This document shows, in pieces, positions 31,515-40,922 of a DNA stretch of 49,512 nucleotides (positions within the stretch are counted from its first letter, which is position 1; every line of letters begins with the position of its first letter). The position numbers and the translations under genes were made by a program. Below the pieces are notes generated by a model. That model saw nothing but the letters and a program-made list of their open reading frames with translations. It made no database searches and was not told the DNA's origin. The stretch comes from Saprospiraceae bacterium. Lineage in GTDB: Bacteria > Bacteroidota > Bacteroidia > Chitinophagales > Saprospiraceae. The stretch spans positions 1 to 49,512 of the forward strand of contig JAGQWR010000072.1 of NCBI GenBank assembly GCA_020437105.1, in the 5' to 3' direction.

Positions 31515-34373
31515 ATGGAAAAACAATCGCCCGAAGTACCCACCCTCAGCGGATTAGATCATCCTCGTGATATCATACATATCAAAGGAGCCCGTGGAAA
31601 TAACCTCAAAAATATTGAGCTGCGGATCCCTAAAAATAAGTTGATCGTCGTAACGGGCGTGTCCGGTTCCGGGAAATCGACCATCACGATGGATACGCTT
31701 TATGCGGAAGGCCAGCGCCGGTATGTGGAAAGCCTCTCCTCCTATGCCCGTCAGTTTTTAGGGCGCATGAAAAAACCGGACGTTGACTTCATCAAGGGTA
31801 TTTGTCCGGCGATTGCGATCGAACAAAAGGTCAGCACTTCCAATGCACGCTCTACGGTAGGCAGCTTAACGGAGATTTATGATTACTTCCGGCTCTTATT
31901 TGCCCGGATTGGCAAAACCTTCTCCCCTATTTCCGGCGCCATGGTTTTGCGGCATCAGGTAGCAGATGTGACTGATTTTATTCTGAAACACCCGGATGAG
32001 ACCCGGATCATGCTTCAGATTCCCGTACAGAAAAAATACAAGGATCGTACCCTCCTGCAAGAGTTACAGTTGCTGTTGCAAAAGGGTTATACCCGCTTGT
32101 TTTACCAGGGTGAAATGCTTCGGATTGAAGAAATCCTGGAGAGCAAAAAACCGCCTTTCAAACTATCACAGCATCTGGATCAAGCACAGGAACTTGATCT
32201 CCGGATCCTGATTGACCGCTTTGTCATTCAGAAAGACGACGAGGAAAACACCAAACGCATAACAGATTCGGTGCAAACCGCTTTTTACGAAAGTGAGGGA
32301 GATTGTATCGTTCAGGTCATCGATGGCGAATCTGCCGCATTTAACAACCGCTTCGAACTGGATGGCATGACCTTTCTGGAACCCAGTCCGCAGCTGTTTA
32401 ATTTTAACAATCCCTACGGTGCCTGCCCAAGTTGCGAAGGTTTTGGCAGAATCATGGGCATTGATGAAGAGAAGGTCATCCCCGATAAATCAAAATCAGT
32501 TTTTGAAGGAGCCATCGCCTGCTGGCGCGGTGAAAAACTTAGTACCTGGTTGCAAAGCTTCCTGGAAGTTGCCCATAAATTTGACTTTCCGGTACACCGG
32601 GCTTATCAGGATCTGACCCGCGCAGAGCAACGCCTGCTCTGGAATGGCAACGAGTTCTTTGAAGGGATCAACGCCTTTTTTCAGGAATTGGAAAGCAAAA
32701 CCTACAAGATCCAAAACAGGGTCATGCTGGCGCGTTACCGCGGAAAAACCAATTGTTATACCTGTGATGGAGCCCGGCTCAGAAATGAGGCCACGTATGT
32801 AAAAATCAGTGGTAAAAACATTCCGGATCTGGTCAACCTGCCGGTAGAAGAACTCCGGGTATTTTTTCAGGAACTAAAACTCGGTCCTTTTGATGAGAAA
32901 GTAGCCAAACGCTTGTTGTTGGAAATCGGCAACCGTTTGGATTTTATGCTGGATGTCGGACTCGGCTACCTGACGCTCAACCGGCTCTCCAACAGCCTTA
33001 GTGGTGGTGAAACCCAACGGATCAATCTGACCCGTACTCTGGGAAGTAACCTGACCAGCTCGATGTATCTGCTGGACGAACCAAGTATTGGCCTGCACCC
33101 CAGAGATACAAACCGATTGGTAAAAGTACTGAAGAATCTCCGCGATCTGGGTAATACGGTGATCGTGGTAGAACACGAAGAAGATATTATCCGGGAGGCC
33201 GATTATTTGATCGATATCGGTCCGGGTGCCGGGGTGTATGGTGGAGAGGTAATCTTTGCCGGACCTTTTGAATCCATTTACGATGAGGCCGCAGATAGTC
33301 TGACGACAAAGTACCTGACTGGTGTCATGAGCATTCCGGTTCCGGAACGTCGGCGGCAGGCCAGAGATTTCATCCAGATAGAACAAGCACGGCAGCACAA
33401 CCTGAAGAATATTGATGTCCGGTTTCCACTGCATTGCATGACTGTTGTAACCGGGGTTTCCGGGTCGGGAAAAACAACGTTGGTCAAACAAATCTTGTAC
33501 CCTGCCTTGAAAAAACACCTCGGCGAAGCCTATGCCAAAGGCCCGGGGGCACACATGGCCTTATCCGGAGATCTGAATAAGGTTACTCAGATTGAGATGG
33601 TCAATCAAAATCCAATCGGAAAATCCTCCCGATCGAATCCGGTGACCTACGTTAAAGCCTATGATGCTTTGCGAAAGTTGATGTCCGACCAGCAGCTTTC
33701 CATGATCCGGGGTTTTAAGCCCAAACATTTCTCGTTTAATGTCGATGGCGGACGCTGTGATACCTGTAAAGGCGAGGGAGAGCAAGTCATTGAAATGCAG
33801 TTTCTGGCTGATGTACGGCTGGAATGTGAAACCTGTAAGGGACAACGCTTTAAGCAGGAAGTTTTGGATGTGCAGTACAAGGAGAAAAATATTTTCCAAA
33901 TCCTTGAAATGAGCATCGATGAGGCCTTGGAATTTTTCAGGGAGGAAACTGAAATCTATAATAAGATCAAGCCTTTAAGTGATGTTGGATTGGGCTATGT
34001 GAAACTTGGTCAATCTTCCAGTACGCTTTCCGGCGGAGAAGCGCAGCGGGTAAAACTGGCTTCCTTCCTGACTCGGGAGCGGGCAGATGAGCACATCTTA
34101 TTCATTTTTGATGAACCAACAACCGGCTTGCATTTTCACGACATCCGAAAACTGCTTGATGCACTAAATGCTCTGGTAGAAAACGGGCATTCGGTCTTGA
34201 TCGTAGAACACAATATGGAAATCATCAAATCGGCCGATTGGGTGATTGATCTGGGTCCGGAGGGAGGTAAACTAGGAGGAAACCTCCTCTTCCAGGGCAC
34301 CCCGGAAGGGCTGACAAAAGTAAAAGATTCCTATACAGGAAAATACCTCAAAGAGAAACTTCGGAAGAGGTAA
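31515..34373 (+). CDS. uvrA: Excinuclease ABC subunit A
   Basis: This 952-residue damage-recognition ATPase of nucleotide-excision repair contains two ABC modules. The first has Walker A GVSGSGKST (48-56) and signature LSGGETQR, and the second has GVSGSGKTT and LSGGEAQR followed by ILFIFDEPTTGLHFHDI. Zinc-finger cysteines are visible: GACPSCEGFGRI and CYTCDGARLRNEA in the first half, and CDTCKGEGEQVIEMQF with CETCKGQRF in the second. The length is normal. It is transcribed from a consensus promoter and stands alone; the convergent gene at 34395 ends 21 bases away. Confidence 0.98.
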   Translation: MEKQSPEVPTLSGLDHPRDIIHIKGARGNNLKNIELRIPKNKLIVVTGVSGSGKSTITMDTLYAEGQRRYVESLSSYARQFLGRMKKPDVDFIKGICPAIAIEQKVSTSNARSTVGSLTEIYDYFRLLFARIGKTFSPISGAMVLRHQVADVTDFILKHPDETRIMLQIPVQKKYKDRTLLQELQLLLQKGYTRLFYQGEMLRIEEILESKKPPFKLSQHLDQAQELDLRILIDRFVIQKDDEENTKRITDSVQTAFYESEGDCIVQVIDGESAAFNNRFELDGMTFLEPSPQLFNFNNPYGACPSCEGFGRIMGIDEEKVIPDKSKSVFEGAIACWRGEKLSTWLQSFLEVAHKFDFPVHRAYQDLTRAEQRLLWNGNEFFEGINAFFQELESKTYKIQNRVMLARYRGKTNCYTCDGARLRNEATYVKISGKNIPDLVNLPVEELRVFFQELKLGPFDEKVAKRLLLEIGNRLDFMLDVGLGYLTLNRLSNSLSGGETQRINLTRTLGSNLTSSMYLLDEPSIGLHPRDTNRLVKVLKNLRDLGNTVIVVEHEEDIIREADYLIDIGPGAGVYGGEVIFAGPFESIYDEAADSLTTKYLTGVMSIPVPERRRQARDFIQIEQARQHNLKNIDVRFPLHCMTVVTGVSGSGKTTLVKQILYPALKKHLGEAYAKGPGAHMALSGDLNKVTQIEMVNQNPIGKSSRSNPVTYVKAYDALRKLMSDQQLSMIRGFKPKHFSFNVDGGRCDTCKGEGEQVIEMQFLADVRLECETCKGQRFKQEVLDVQYKEKNIFQILEMSIDEALEFFREETEIYNKIKPLSDVGLGYVKLGQSSSTLSGGEAQRVKLASFLTRERADEHILFIFDEPTTGLHFHDIRKLLDALNALVENGHSVLIVEHNMEIIKSADWVIDLGPEGGKLGGNLLFQGTPEGLTKVKDSYTGKYLKEKLRKR

Positions 34374-34394
34374 ATCCCAAAGCTGAATCATTTA

Positions 34395-35462
34395 TTATTT
34401 GCAAATCAGGTCAACAATCTCATTTGCTACGGATAAAGGCAAGATCTTTTGTACGTGCTTCAAATCGATACAGGCCTCCTCGTACATGTTTTCATTCAGA
34501 TATGCCTGTCCGCGTACATATCGGAAATTGGCATGGTCCGGAAAAAGATCAACCGCTTCCGACATTTTCAAAATACCGGTTTCGATCTCGCCTTCATTAT
34601 AGAGTTGGAGCCCCTCTTCTGATAATTGCTTAGCCAATTCATACGACTGGATAACATCCAAACAAGCCGCCCCTACTGGTTCTATCAGTACACCAACATT
34701 CACCAGTGAACTTACTGGTCGTCCCTGGTAGATAGCAGGCTTCCACATTCCACTCGTTTGATTAGCTGCAGAAATTAACTCAAACTGAAAATCGAATCCC
34801 AGGTTATTGTAATCGCTTACATCATAGACCTTTACATTGCCATTGGGACCTACTAACAAACTCAATTCCATATCCCCAATACGGCAGCTATCCTGATATC
34901 CTTTCGGAATTTTCATCATCTTCTCCAACCAGGAACTGATTGAATCTGTTTCTGAAATAAAAATGGCCTCCTGGTCTAAGACAGTATAAACACTATCCCG
35001 GCCAAGCATGCTATAAGGCAGGGGTTCTTCCAATCTAAATCGAATCGGCAAATTAAATCGCAGGCGAACCGGTGTATCTTTTATTTTACCCGGAACCCAT
35101 CGAACACCAACTTCATTCATCGCACTCACGACCCGTATTGCTTCGGCACCGCATCCACCACCAATATCCCGTAAGATTTTCCAATCAGAAATAGTACCGT
35201 CCTGCTCCACCACGAAACTAACTACCACTGTTCCCTCAATCCCTTCAAGTCTGGCCTCCAGGGGATATTGAACATTTTGGTAAATAAAGGCGAGCAAAGC
35301 TTGTTCGGCGCACTGTTGTCTTACAGCCAGGGTGGTATCCAGTTCCTCACATCCGGGAAACCGTGGAAATTGATCGGCCGTCTGGTAAATGGTCGTATCT
35401 GCCTGCGCGAAAACGGCCATTGAAAAGCCAAGAATGAATAAGGCCAATCCGTATTTTCTCAT
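34395..35462 (-). CDS. TonB C-terminal-domain protein with TPR-like tail
   Basis: This 355-residue exported protein has a signal peptide (LALFILGFSMAVFAQ). A TonB-C domain follows (about 40-145): FPGCEELDTTLAVRQQCAEQALLAFIYQNVQYPLEARLEGIEGTVVVSFVVEQDG, the standard Bacteroidota energy-transducer form with FPGG-like, YP-x-x-A and G-x-V-x-V-x-F signatures. A second, divergent TonB-like segment lies near 190-265 and a TPR-like helical region near 275-355. There is no N-terminal TM anchor like that of TonB itself, so it is a secreted relative rather than the energy-coupling protein. The role is unknown. It lies next to another TPR gene at 35569. Confidence 0.8.
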   Translation of the reverse strand: MRKYGLALFILGFSMAVFAQADTTIYQTADQFPRFPGCEELDTTLAVRQQCAEQALLAFIYQNVQYPLEARLEGIEGTVVVSFVVEQDGTISDWKILRDIGGGCGAEAIRVVSAMNEVGVRWVPGKIKDTPVRLRFNLPIRFRLEEPLPYSMLGRDSVYTVLDQEAIFISETDSISSWLEKMMKIPKGYQDSCRIGDMELSLLVGPNGNVKVYDVSDYNNLGFDFQFELISAANQTSGMWKPAIYQGRPVSSLVNVGVLIEPVGAACLDVIQSYELAKQLSEEGLQLYNEGEIETGILKMSEAVDLFPDHANFRYVRGQAYLNENMYEEACIDLKHVQKILPLSVANEIVDLICK

Positions 35463-35568
35463 AGAATTCTTTTTTATAATAACACGCCTGATGCGGCAAG
35501 CGCTGCCAATCTGTCAAATCGGATGCATAGTTATTAAAAATCCCGGAGCTACCCAAGTGGGTACAATT

Positions 35569-36570
35569 CTATAAGTTGTCAATCCAGTTAAAGAAAGCAT
35601 CCATTTGCGCATCGTGTGATTCGATCCATTGTGCTATTTGGCCACCTTCCGACTGCCAGATATAGTGGCTAAACGCTTCTGTGTGTCCCGCTTTTTCCAA
35701 ACTAATAAATATATACCCGAATCCTTCCCACCACAGGCCGATCTTGTCTTCCTTATTTTCATCCAGGATTTTAAAGAAGCTTTCGTTGATACCAACAAAT
35801 AATTCGGGTACACTAATCTTTCCTTTGGTTTCATTATATAGCGAGAATGCGACCATACCTAAGACCATATCTGCAGTTGCAAATTCTTTATCATCATTCA
35901 TTACAAGTGTCAAATTCAGGTTACTGTCTTCATCTGCTTCCATATCTGGTAAAATTACCCGCTTGGTCAGTGCCACAGCAGCAGCAGACCTGGATGTATT
36001 CGGTTCCAAAATCAAAAACCAGTAGGCACTCATTAAAGCTTTGCTCTTATTTCCCAAAATCTCCTGGGCGGTAGCCATTAGCAGCAAACTACTCGCATGG
36101 GAAGGGTCGAGCAAAATGCCTTCCTCCAGATTCGCTGCCACCTCGTTCCATTCCTCCAGCCGCGAATGGGTCAGAGCCAGATTAAAATACAGCATATTGT
36201 CATCCGGAAAAAGAGCCAGCCCTTTTTGAAAAGTTTTGATCGCCTTTTTTGGCTTACCCATATCGTCTTGTGATGAGCCAAGCATGGAATAGGCATCGCC
36301 TACATAAAGGTCGTTCAGTTTGATGACCTTCTTCATCCACTTCTGCGCTTTTTTATAATCCCCCATGGCATGGTAGGTAAATCCCATTTCATACATTGTG
36401 GTAACATAGGTCGGATCCAACTTATAGGCTTGTTCATATAAGGCCAGCGCCCCATCGTAATCGCCGGCATCATGGAGGACTACACCTTCAGCAACAAGGG
36501 TTCTGACACTTTCCTGGGCCTGGCTTTGCCACGGGAGTAAGAAAAGGAGGGAGATGATTAAGAAGCGCAT
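35569..36570 (-). CDS. Exported TPR-repeat protein
   Basis: This 333-residue protein starts with a signal peptide (RFLIISLLFLLPWQSQAQ). Five or so tetratricopeptide repeats follow over residues about 22-200: GVVLHDAGDYDGALALYEQAYKLDP, MGFTYHAMGDYKKAQKWMKKVIKL, LGSSQDDMGKPKKAIKTFQKGLALFP and NLALTHSRLEEWNEVAANLEEGILLDP. The C-terminal 130 residues are of unknown fold (DMVLGMVAFSLYNETKGKISVPELFVGINESF). TPRs form protein-binding scaffolds, probably in the periplasm here. The gene is 106 bases upstream of the TonB-C/TPR gene on the same strand and may be functionally linked. Confidence 0.85.
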   Translation of the reverse strand: MRFLIISLLFLLPWQSQAQESVRTLVAEGVVLHDAGDYDGALALYEQAYKLDPTYVTTMYEMGFTYHAMGDYKKAQKWMKKVIKLNDLYVGDAYSMLGSSQDDMGKPKKAIKTFQKGLALFPDDNMLYFNLALTHSRLEEWNEVAANLEEGILLDPSHASSLLLMATAQEILGNKSKALMSAYWFLILEPNTSRSAAAVALTKRVILPDMEADEDSNLNLTLVMNDDKEFATADMVLGMVAFSLYNETKGKISVPELFVGINESFFKILDENKEDKIGLWWEGFGYIFISLEKAGHTEAFSHYIWQSEGGQIAQWIESHDAQMDAFFNWIDNL

Positions 36571-36582
36571 ACAGGATATAGT

Positions 36583-36619
36583 TTGAGTGTGAGTGTGAGT
36601 GTGAGTGTGAGTGTGAGTT
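36583..36619. repeat. Tandem TGAGTG hexamer array
   Basis: About six copies of the hexamer upstream of the TPR gene start at 36570. It is followed at 36621-36637 by the CCCCGATAGCTATC element also seen at 26648 and 27338. Copy-number change here could alter spacing of the promoter of the TPR gene. Confidence 0.8.
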
Positions 36620-36671
36620 TGCCCCGATAGCTATCAGGAGTTTGAGTTTTAAGAACTAAAAATTAAAAATT

Positions 36672-37535
36672 CTATTTCCTGATTTTCCGCCACATCCATT
36701 TTCCTTTCCAGAGAAACAGGAGCAGGAGCAGAATAAGGGGCCAGATAGAAACCAGGCCAAGGAAAATATCCCGGATGAGGGCACCTCCATCAACGATGTT
36801 GTCTTTTAGCTCGCCCCAGAAGTTACGTTTATACACGGACGGTTCTTCCTGATATTCGATAAGCTGATAGATATTCAGGTTGATAGTACTCATCGACACA
36901 CGGTCCTTCAGGAATCGGAGTCGTCCTTCTCTGGATTCTATTTCTTCCTGGATTACCCGAATTTGCTCTTCTGCTAAAAGCACCTCTTCTACGGTCTTTG
37001 CTTTATTACGGAGGATATCCACGTATCGATCGCGCACTTCTTTTTTAGTGGCTAATCGGGTTTCAATATCTACATATTCTTCGGTTACATCACGTGCTTC
37101 AACGCGTTTGTAATTTGTGAATTCAGCTTCCCCGCCGAGGGCTTCCAGCAGGGCATCAAATTTTTCGGCCGGCACGCGGATGCTGATCGTTCCATTCAGC
37201 TCATAAGAGCTGCTGTTAACTTCCTGGGCAGTAATGTAACCGCCATATTCAGTTACCAGGTTTTCTATTCGGGTAGTACTTTCCTCCACACTATTTACGC
37301 GGATTCGATAATCAGCCGTTTTGATAATTTTTCTGGTGATTTCCGGAAGGTCAGCCGATTGAGCCGTTCCGTCAGTGGCCTGATCATAGCGCTCATCTTC
37401 CCGGGAAGCGGTTTTTTCCTCGGCAAAACCCATGTTTTCCGTTTCCGGAGCAGGGGAATAAGAAAAGTCATTTGCCCCATTACAGGAAATAAAAAAAGGA
37501 ATGGCGAGCATTAAAAGGACGAGGTAGTTCTTCAT
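36672..37535 (-). CDS. DUF4349 lipoprotein
   Basis: This 287-residue membrane-linked protein begins with a lipoprotein signal ending FFISC. The DUF4349 region covers about 65-240: KIIKTADYRIRVNSVEESTTRIENLVTEYGGYITAQEV, SIRVPAEKFDALLEALG, ARDVTEEYVDIETRLATKKEVRDRYVDIL, and a long coiled coil ending SMSTINLNIYQ. A C-terminal hydrophobic helix (IRDIFLGLVSIWPLILLLLLFLW) anchors the other end, with a basic tail (KGKWMWRKIRK). This is the family's standard layout; it is widely distributed and lacks an assigned function. It appears to be monocistronic. Confidence 0.9.
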   Translation of the reverse strand: MKNYLVLLMLAIPFFISCNGANDFSYSPAPETENMGFAEEKTASREDERYDQATDGTAQSADLPEITRKIIKTADYRIRVNSVEESTTRIENLVTEYGGYITAQEVNSSSYELNGTISIRVPAEKFDALLEALGGEAEFTNYKRVEARDVTEEYVDIETRLATKKEVRDRYVDILRNKAKTVEEVLLAEEQIRVIQEEIESREGRLRFLKDRVSMSTINLNIYQLIEYQEEPSVYKRNFWGELKDNIVDGGALIRDIFLGLVSIWPLILLLLLFLWKGKWMWRKIRK

Positions 37536-37642
37536 ATTAGTAAGTTAGTGGGGTAAGCATATTAATAATTTCCGCCAGACAGATGAAAAATCCGTTTAAT
37601 TTGGCGTGCCAGACTTGTTTTATCTGGCCTGATTACCCCTGC

Positions 37643-38392
37643 TTACCTTTGCAATTTACCCATTTTCAAAAACAAGGGAAAGCTCACTACTTGTTTTTCG
37701 CCGGAAGGCCACAACTTATTCAGATCCTTCATCACATGTTTAACGGGATCCTCGCCGGTTGCTTTCCGGTAGTGCTGTACCGCCGACCAGGTATTCAGAA
37801 ACCCTTCCATCTCCTCAAGATCCCAGTGCATGGTTTGCACAAACTTTGGTGTGGGAATGACCAAAAATGGAAAAGGAATATCGGCATAGGCATTATCCAC
37901 ATGTCGGCGTTCAGGATCCCAGTAATCGCCAAGCACATCGTGGTAAAAGGAATGGATAACCGGATTCAATTTTTCCGGCAGGGTGCACAGTTCATAACCC
38001 CAGGCAGCTAACCAGCCTCCAGGCTTTATAACGCGTTTTGCTTCCGCGAAAAAAGCGTCGAAATCAAACCAGTGCAGTGCCTGTCCAATCGTAATCAAAT
38101 CAAAAAACTCCATCGGCATATCCGTCTGTTCCGCACGCGAAACACGGTACATGATGTTCTCACGTGGAGTAGCCTTATCCAACTGAGCCTCTGAAATATC
38201 TGTTGCTAAAACAACTTCAAAACGATCAGCCAGTTTCAGGGCAATTTGTCCGTTGCCGGTGCCACAATCCCAGGCTCTTTCAAAAGAAGTTATTTGCTGA
38301 AAAACCCAGTCAAAAAGGGCGTCCGGGTAACCAGGACGAAAACGGGCGTAAAAGTCGGCTTGTTGGGAGAAATTGTCCTTACTTGGTTTCAT
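37643..38392 (-). CDS. Class I SAM-dependent methyltransferase
   Basis: This 249-residue cytoplasmic methyltransferase has the motif I region AWDCGTGNGQIALKLADRFEVVLATDIS (about 40-67) that binds the SAM moiety, and motif II/III regions around EFFDLITIGQALHWFDFDAFF and VIKPGGWLAAWGY. The sequence DNFSQQADFYARFRPGYPDALFDWV at the start is typical of the UbiE/YafE-like small-molecule methyltransferase group, in which the acceptor is mostly unknown. Neighbouring genes give no clear pathway. Confidence 0.9.
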   Translation of the reverse strand: MKPSKDNFSQQADFYARFRPGYPDALFDWVFQQITSFERAWDCGTGNGQIALKLADRFEVVLATDISEAQLDKATPRENIMYRVSRAEQTDMPMEFFDLITIGQALHWFDFDAFFAEAKRVIKPGGWLAAWGYELCTLPEKLNPVIHSFYHDVLGDYWDPERRHVDNAYADIPFPFLVIPTPKFVQTMHWDLEEMEGFLNTWSAVQHYRKATGEDPVKHVMKDLNKLWPSGEKQVVSFPLFLKMGKLQR

Positions 38393-38509
38393 AAATACAA
38401 AGTAAAAAATGGAAAATCAACACATTATGTGTAAACCTAAAGATAGGGAAACTTGCCCCCTTTGCGTCCTTTTATGTTGGTGAATAGTCTGAATTGTCGG
38501 AATCAGCAA

Positions 38510-39049
38510 TCAGGTTGCCTTCTTAAAACCGGGCGTGTTGGGCAGTTTTTTAAAAAACACCAGGGGAAATCCATCAATCTCTTCCGCTTTCCAATATTCA
38601 AATCCGAGCCGCTTCAGGACCTTCGCAGAGGCTGTATTGGGCAGGTCTGTTGCGGCATGTAAAAAGGGAAACTTCAGCTTGCGGAAGGCATAATCAACTA
38701 TTCGCTGGGAGGCTTCTGTGGCAATCCCCTGTTTCCAATAATCGCCTTTTAATCCGTAAATCAATTGGGGCTGGTCCTCTCCAAAATAATGCCACAAACC
38801 ACAAAAGCCCAGTAGTTCTGTCGGATTCCAAACTTTGTGAATTAACCACAAGCCGTATTGCTGTTCCCGATGTAGTCGGTCATTTAAGATCAGCAATTCC
38901 TGAATGGTTTCCATTTCGACTACCTGGTCATCCCAAAGATAGCGACGCACTTCCGGACGGTTCCACAGGTCAAATAACAAGGTGGCATCGGTTTCTGCTA
39001 CCTGGCGAAGCAGCAATCGAGTGGTACGTAATATGGGCTTTTTGGCCAA
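38510..39049 (-). CDS. GNAT N-acetyltransferase, RimJ/RimL type
   Basis: This 179-residue protein starts with LRTTRLLLRQVAETDATLLFDLW and has an acetyl-CoA loop at GDYWKQGIATEASQRIVDYAF and a terminal domain with TASAKVLKRLGFEYW, the standard RimJ/RimL-like GNAT layout. It would acetylate an amine, perhaps a protein N-terminus or small molecule. The only plausible start is TTG at 39049: an in-frame stop lies four codons upstream, and no ATG occurs near the domain start. A perfect 16-base palindrome sits just upstream at 39062-39077. Confidence 0.85.
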   Translation of the reverse strand: MAKKPILRTTRLLLRQVAETDATLLFDLWNRPEVRRYLWDDQVVEMETIQELLILNDRLHREQQYGLWLIHKVWNPTELLGFCGLWHYFGEDQPQLIYGLKGDYWKQGIATEASQRIVDYAFRKLKFPFLHAATDLPNTASAKVLKRLGFEYWKAEEIDGFPLVFFKKLPNTPGFKKAT

Positions 39050-39061
39050 TTGAAATTTTTA

Positions 39062-39077
39062 TTCGTTTATAAACGAA
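39062..39077. promoter_or_regulatory. 16-base palindrome between GNAT and ssb
   Basis: TTCGTTTATAAACGAA is a perfect palindrome in the divergent region between the GNAT start (39049) and ssb (39182). A related AAACGTTT palindrome is at 39081-39088, and CAGGT...ACCTG flanks GGTACC at 39130-39146. These are candidate operator sites for one or both genes. Confidence 0.5.
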
Positions 39078-39181
39078 AGTAAACGTTTAATAACGGATAC
39101 TTTCTAAAATTCCCTTCAAATTTGCCTGACAGGTTGGTACCACCTGAATTATCAAATGTGAAGTATGAAAAAAGAGGAATC

Positions 39182-39511
39182 ATGAAAAGTTTGAAGAACA
39201 CGGTTCAGTTAATCGGCAACCTCGGAAGGGATGTCGAGTTCAAAAAGACCGAAACGGGTAAACATTTGGCAAAAGTTTCTATTGCCACCAATGAAAGCTA
39301 CAAAAATGCCGAAGGCGAAAAAGTAGAGGAAGTGCAATGGCACAACCTGACCGGTTGGGGGAAAGTCGCAGAGCACATGGAAAAATTCTGGAAAAAAGGC
39401 ATGGAAGTTGCTGTTCAGGGAAAACTCGTACACCGGGATTACCAGGACAAGGAAGGCAATAACCGCCAAATTACAGAGGTAGTGGTCAGCGATTTCTTAA
39501 TGTTGCGTTGA
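39182..39511 (+). CDS. ssb: Single-stranded DNA-binding protein, short form without acidic tail
   Basis: The ATG at 39182 (MKSLKNTVQLIGNLGRD) gives a 109-residue SSB. The OB fold is complete: LIGNLGRDVEFKKTETGKHLAKVSIATNESYKN, the aromatic/charged stretch VQWHNLTGWGKVAEHMEKFWKKG and the final VVVSDFLMLR. The C-terminal flexible acidic tail ending in D-D-x-I-P-F, by which replicative SSBs recruit partners, is absent. Short SSB versions are common in Bacteroidota besides a tailed replicative copy. The gene is monocistronic and preceded by several palindromes. Confidence 0.92.
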   Translation: MKSLKNTVQLIGNLGRDVEFKKTETGKHLAKVSIATNESYKNAEGEKVEEVQWHNLTGWGKVAEHMEKFWKKGMEVAVQGKLVHRDYQDKEGNNRQITEVVVSDFLMLR

Positions 39512-39626
39512 TACAGAGGTCAGGGCATTCGGAGTAATCCGGATGTCCTGATTATGTTAGAGTAGGTTGGGGATATAAGCGATTTAACGCCTCTTGCAGC
39601 CCGATTACTAAATTCCTAACATACGC

Positions 39627-40922
39627 CTATCCGGGCAATTCCAAAAAATGCTCCCAATACAGTTCTTTATTCATTGAATCCCAGTGAATAATGAAATATC
39701 GATATTGAAGAGTCTGTATCTGACAAACCATGGTCAAAAAAAACAACACTCCAAGAATGGTTGTTCGGAAAACGCCCTTGCGCTGTTTATCCAACCATTT
39801 TACAAACGGAAAAAATAATACGATACTGAAATCGATCATGACACGGCTTGAAAAACTCCCTCCATACCACCAGTTCCACCAGGAAGACAAAACATAGATG
39901 AGAAAAATCAAAAAGCCGGACCAATAAAAGAAACCTGGTCGGTCTGTTTTAATTAAATAGTAGCCACCCAGAATAACAGCCAGAAAGGCCATGGGGGTAT
40001 ATAAAAAATAGCCCTTTTTATAGCTAAATAAGAAATCCAGGAATGCCGGATTCCCAAAATTAAAACCTTCTCCTTCATAGGAATATACCCAAAAATCACC
40101 CGTTTGAAAAAAGTATATCAGGCTTTGGACAGACAACACAAATAAGGCGATTACACCGGCAAGCAGCAGGCCTTTCCAGTTCTTAAATAACTGAATAAAA
40201 AAGGCTTGAAACCGATTTGGTGGCACAAAAAAGAAGGGTAAGGAAAAAGCGATTATAATATTTACAGGACGCACTAAAAAAATCAGTCCAAACAAAAACC
40301 CCATCCCCAATAAATTCCTTAAACGATTGGAATCCCGCCATTGCAGGGTTTGATAAATAAAGCCATTAATGAGGGCAAAAGAATAAACATGCGACATCCC
40401 CGGTTCCACAACCGTATAATGAAATAAATTTGTACCGAATACCAAAAACACACCAAAGAGCCAGGCCGTTTTTTGCTGAATTCCCATCTTTACACATACG
40501 CGTTCAAAAAACCAAAGGCCGAACAACAAATAAAAAATACCGGAAATTGAAATCAAATTCGGGAAGGCCGGAGCATAACCATCCACCGGACCAAATCCAA
40601 GCTGGTTGGCGCTATAGGCTAGTAAAAAAAAGGGCGCCTCCAGTAAGGCCGTACCTGCGAAATATTTATTTACTACGCCTTTTTCCAAATCAGCACTATA
40701 CCCATATTTTGTATCCGAAGTAAAGTATTTGGTACTTATTGAATCGGCAAAACCAAAGGACAAATCATTATAAATAAAAAGCGCGGGCAAATAAGCGTAG
40801 TAACCCTGTGCATCCGAACCCAATACCCGCCGGGCGGTGCGATCTCCCTGCCAACTAATATTCATGGCGGAAAACAATAACACTATTCCCAGATACAAAT
40901 ATGGTGTTTTGAACACTTTCAA
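39627..40922 (-). CDS. Polytopic membrane protein, GT-C-like
   Basis: This 431-residue inner-membrane protein has about ten hydrophobic helices. Its early periplasmic loop contains RVLGSDAQGYYAYLPALFI, where an acidic residue followed by YY is like that in membrane-bound GT-C glycosyltransferases that use lipid-linked sugars. No family name can be assigned with confidence. It overlaps the preceding GNAT gene by 4 bases (40919-40922, ATGA), indicating translational coupling, and is the last gene of the operon MBL - GNAT - membrane protein. Confidence 0.75.
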   Translation of the reverse strand: MKVFKTPYLYLGIVLLFSAMNISWQGDRTARRVLGSDAQGYYAYLPALFIYNDLSFGFADSISTKYFTSDTKYGYSADLEKGVVNKYFAGTALLEAPFFLLAYSANQLGFGPVDGYAPAFPNLISISGIFYLLFGLWFFERVCVKMGIQQKTAWLFGVFLVFGTNLFHYTVVEPGMSHVYSFALINGFIYQTLQWRDSNRLRNLLGMGFLFGLIFLVRPVNIIIAFSLPFFFVPPNRFQAFFIQLFKNWKGLLLAGVIALFVLSVQSLIYFFQTGDFWVYSYEGEGFNFGNPAFLDFLFSYKKGYFLYTPMAFLAVILGGYYLIKTDRPGFFYWSGFLIFLIYVLSSWWNWWYGGSFSSRVMIDFSIVLFFPFVKWLDKQRKGVFRTTILGVLFFLTMVCQIQTLQYRYFIIHWDSMNKELYWEHFLELPG

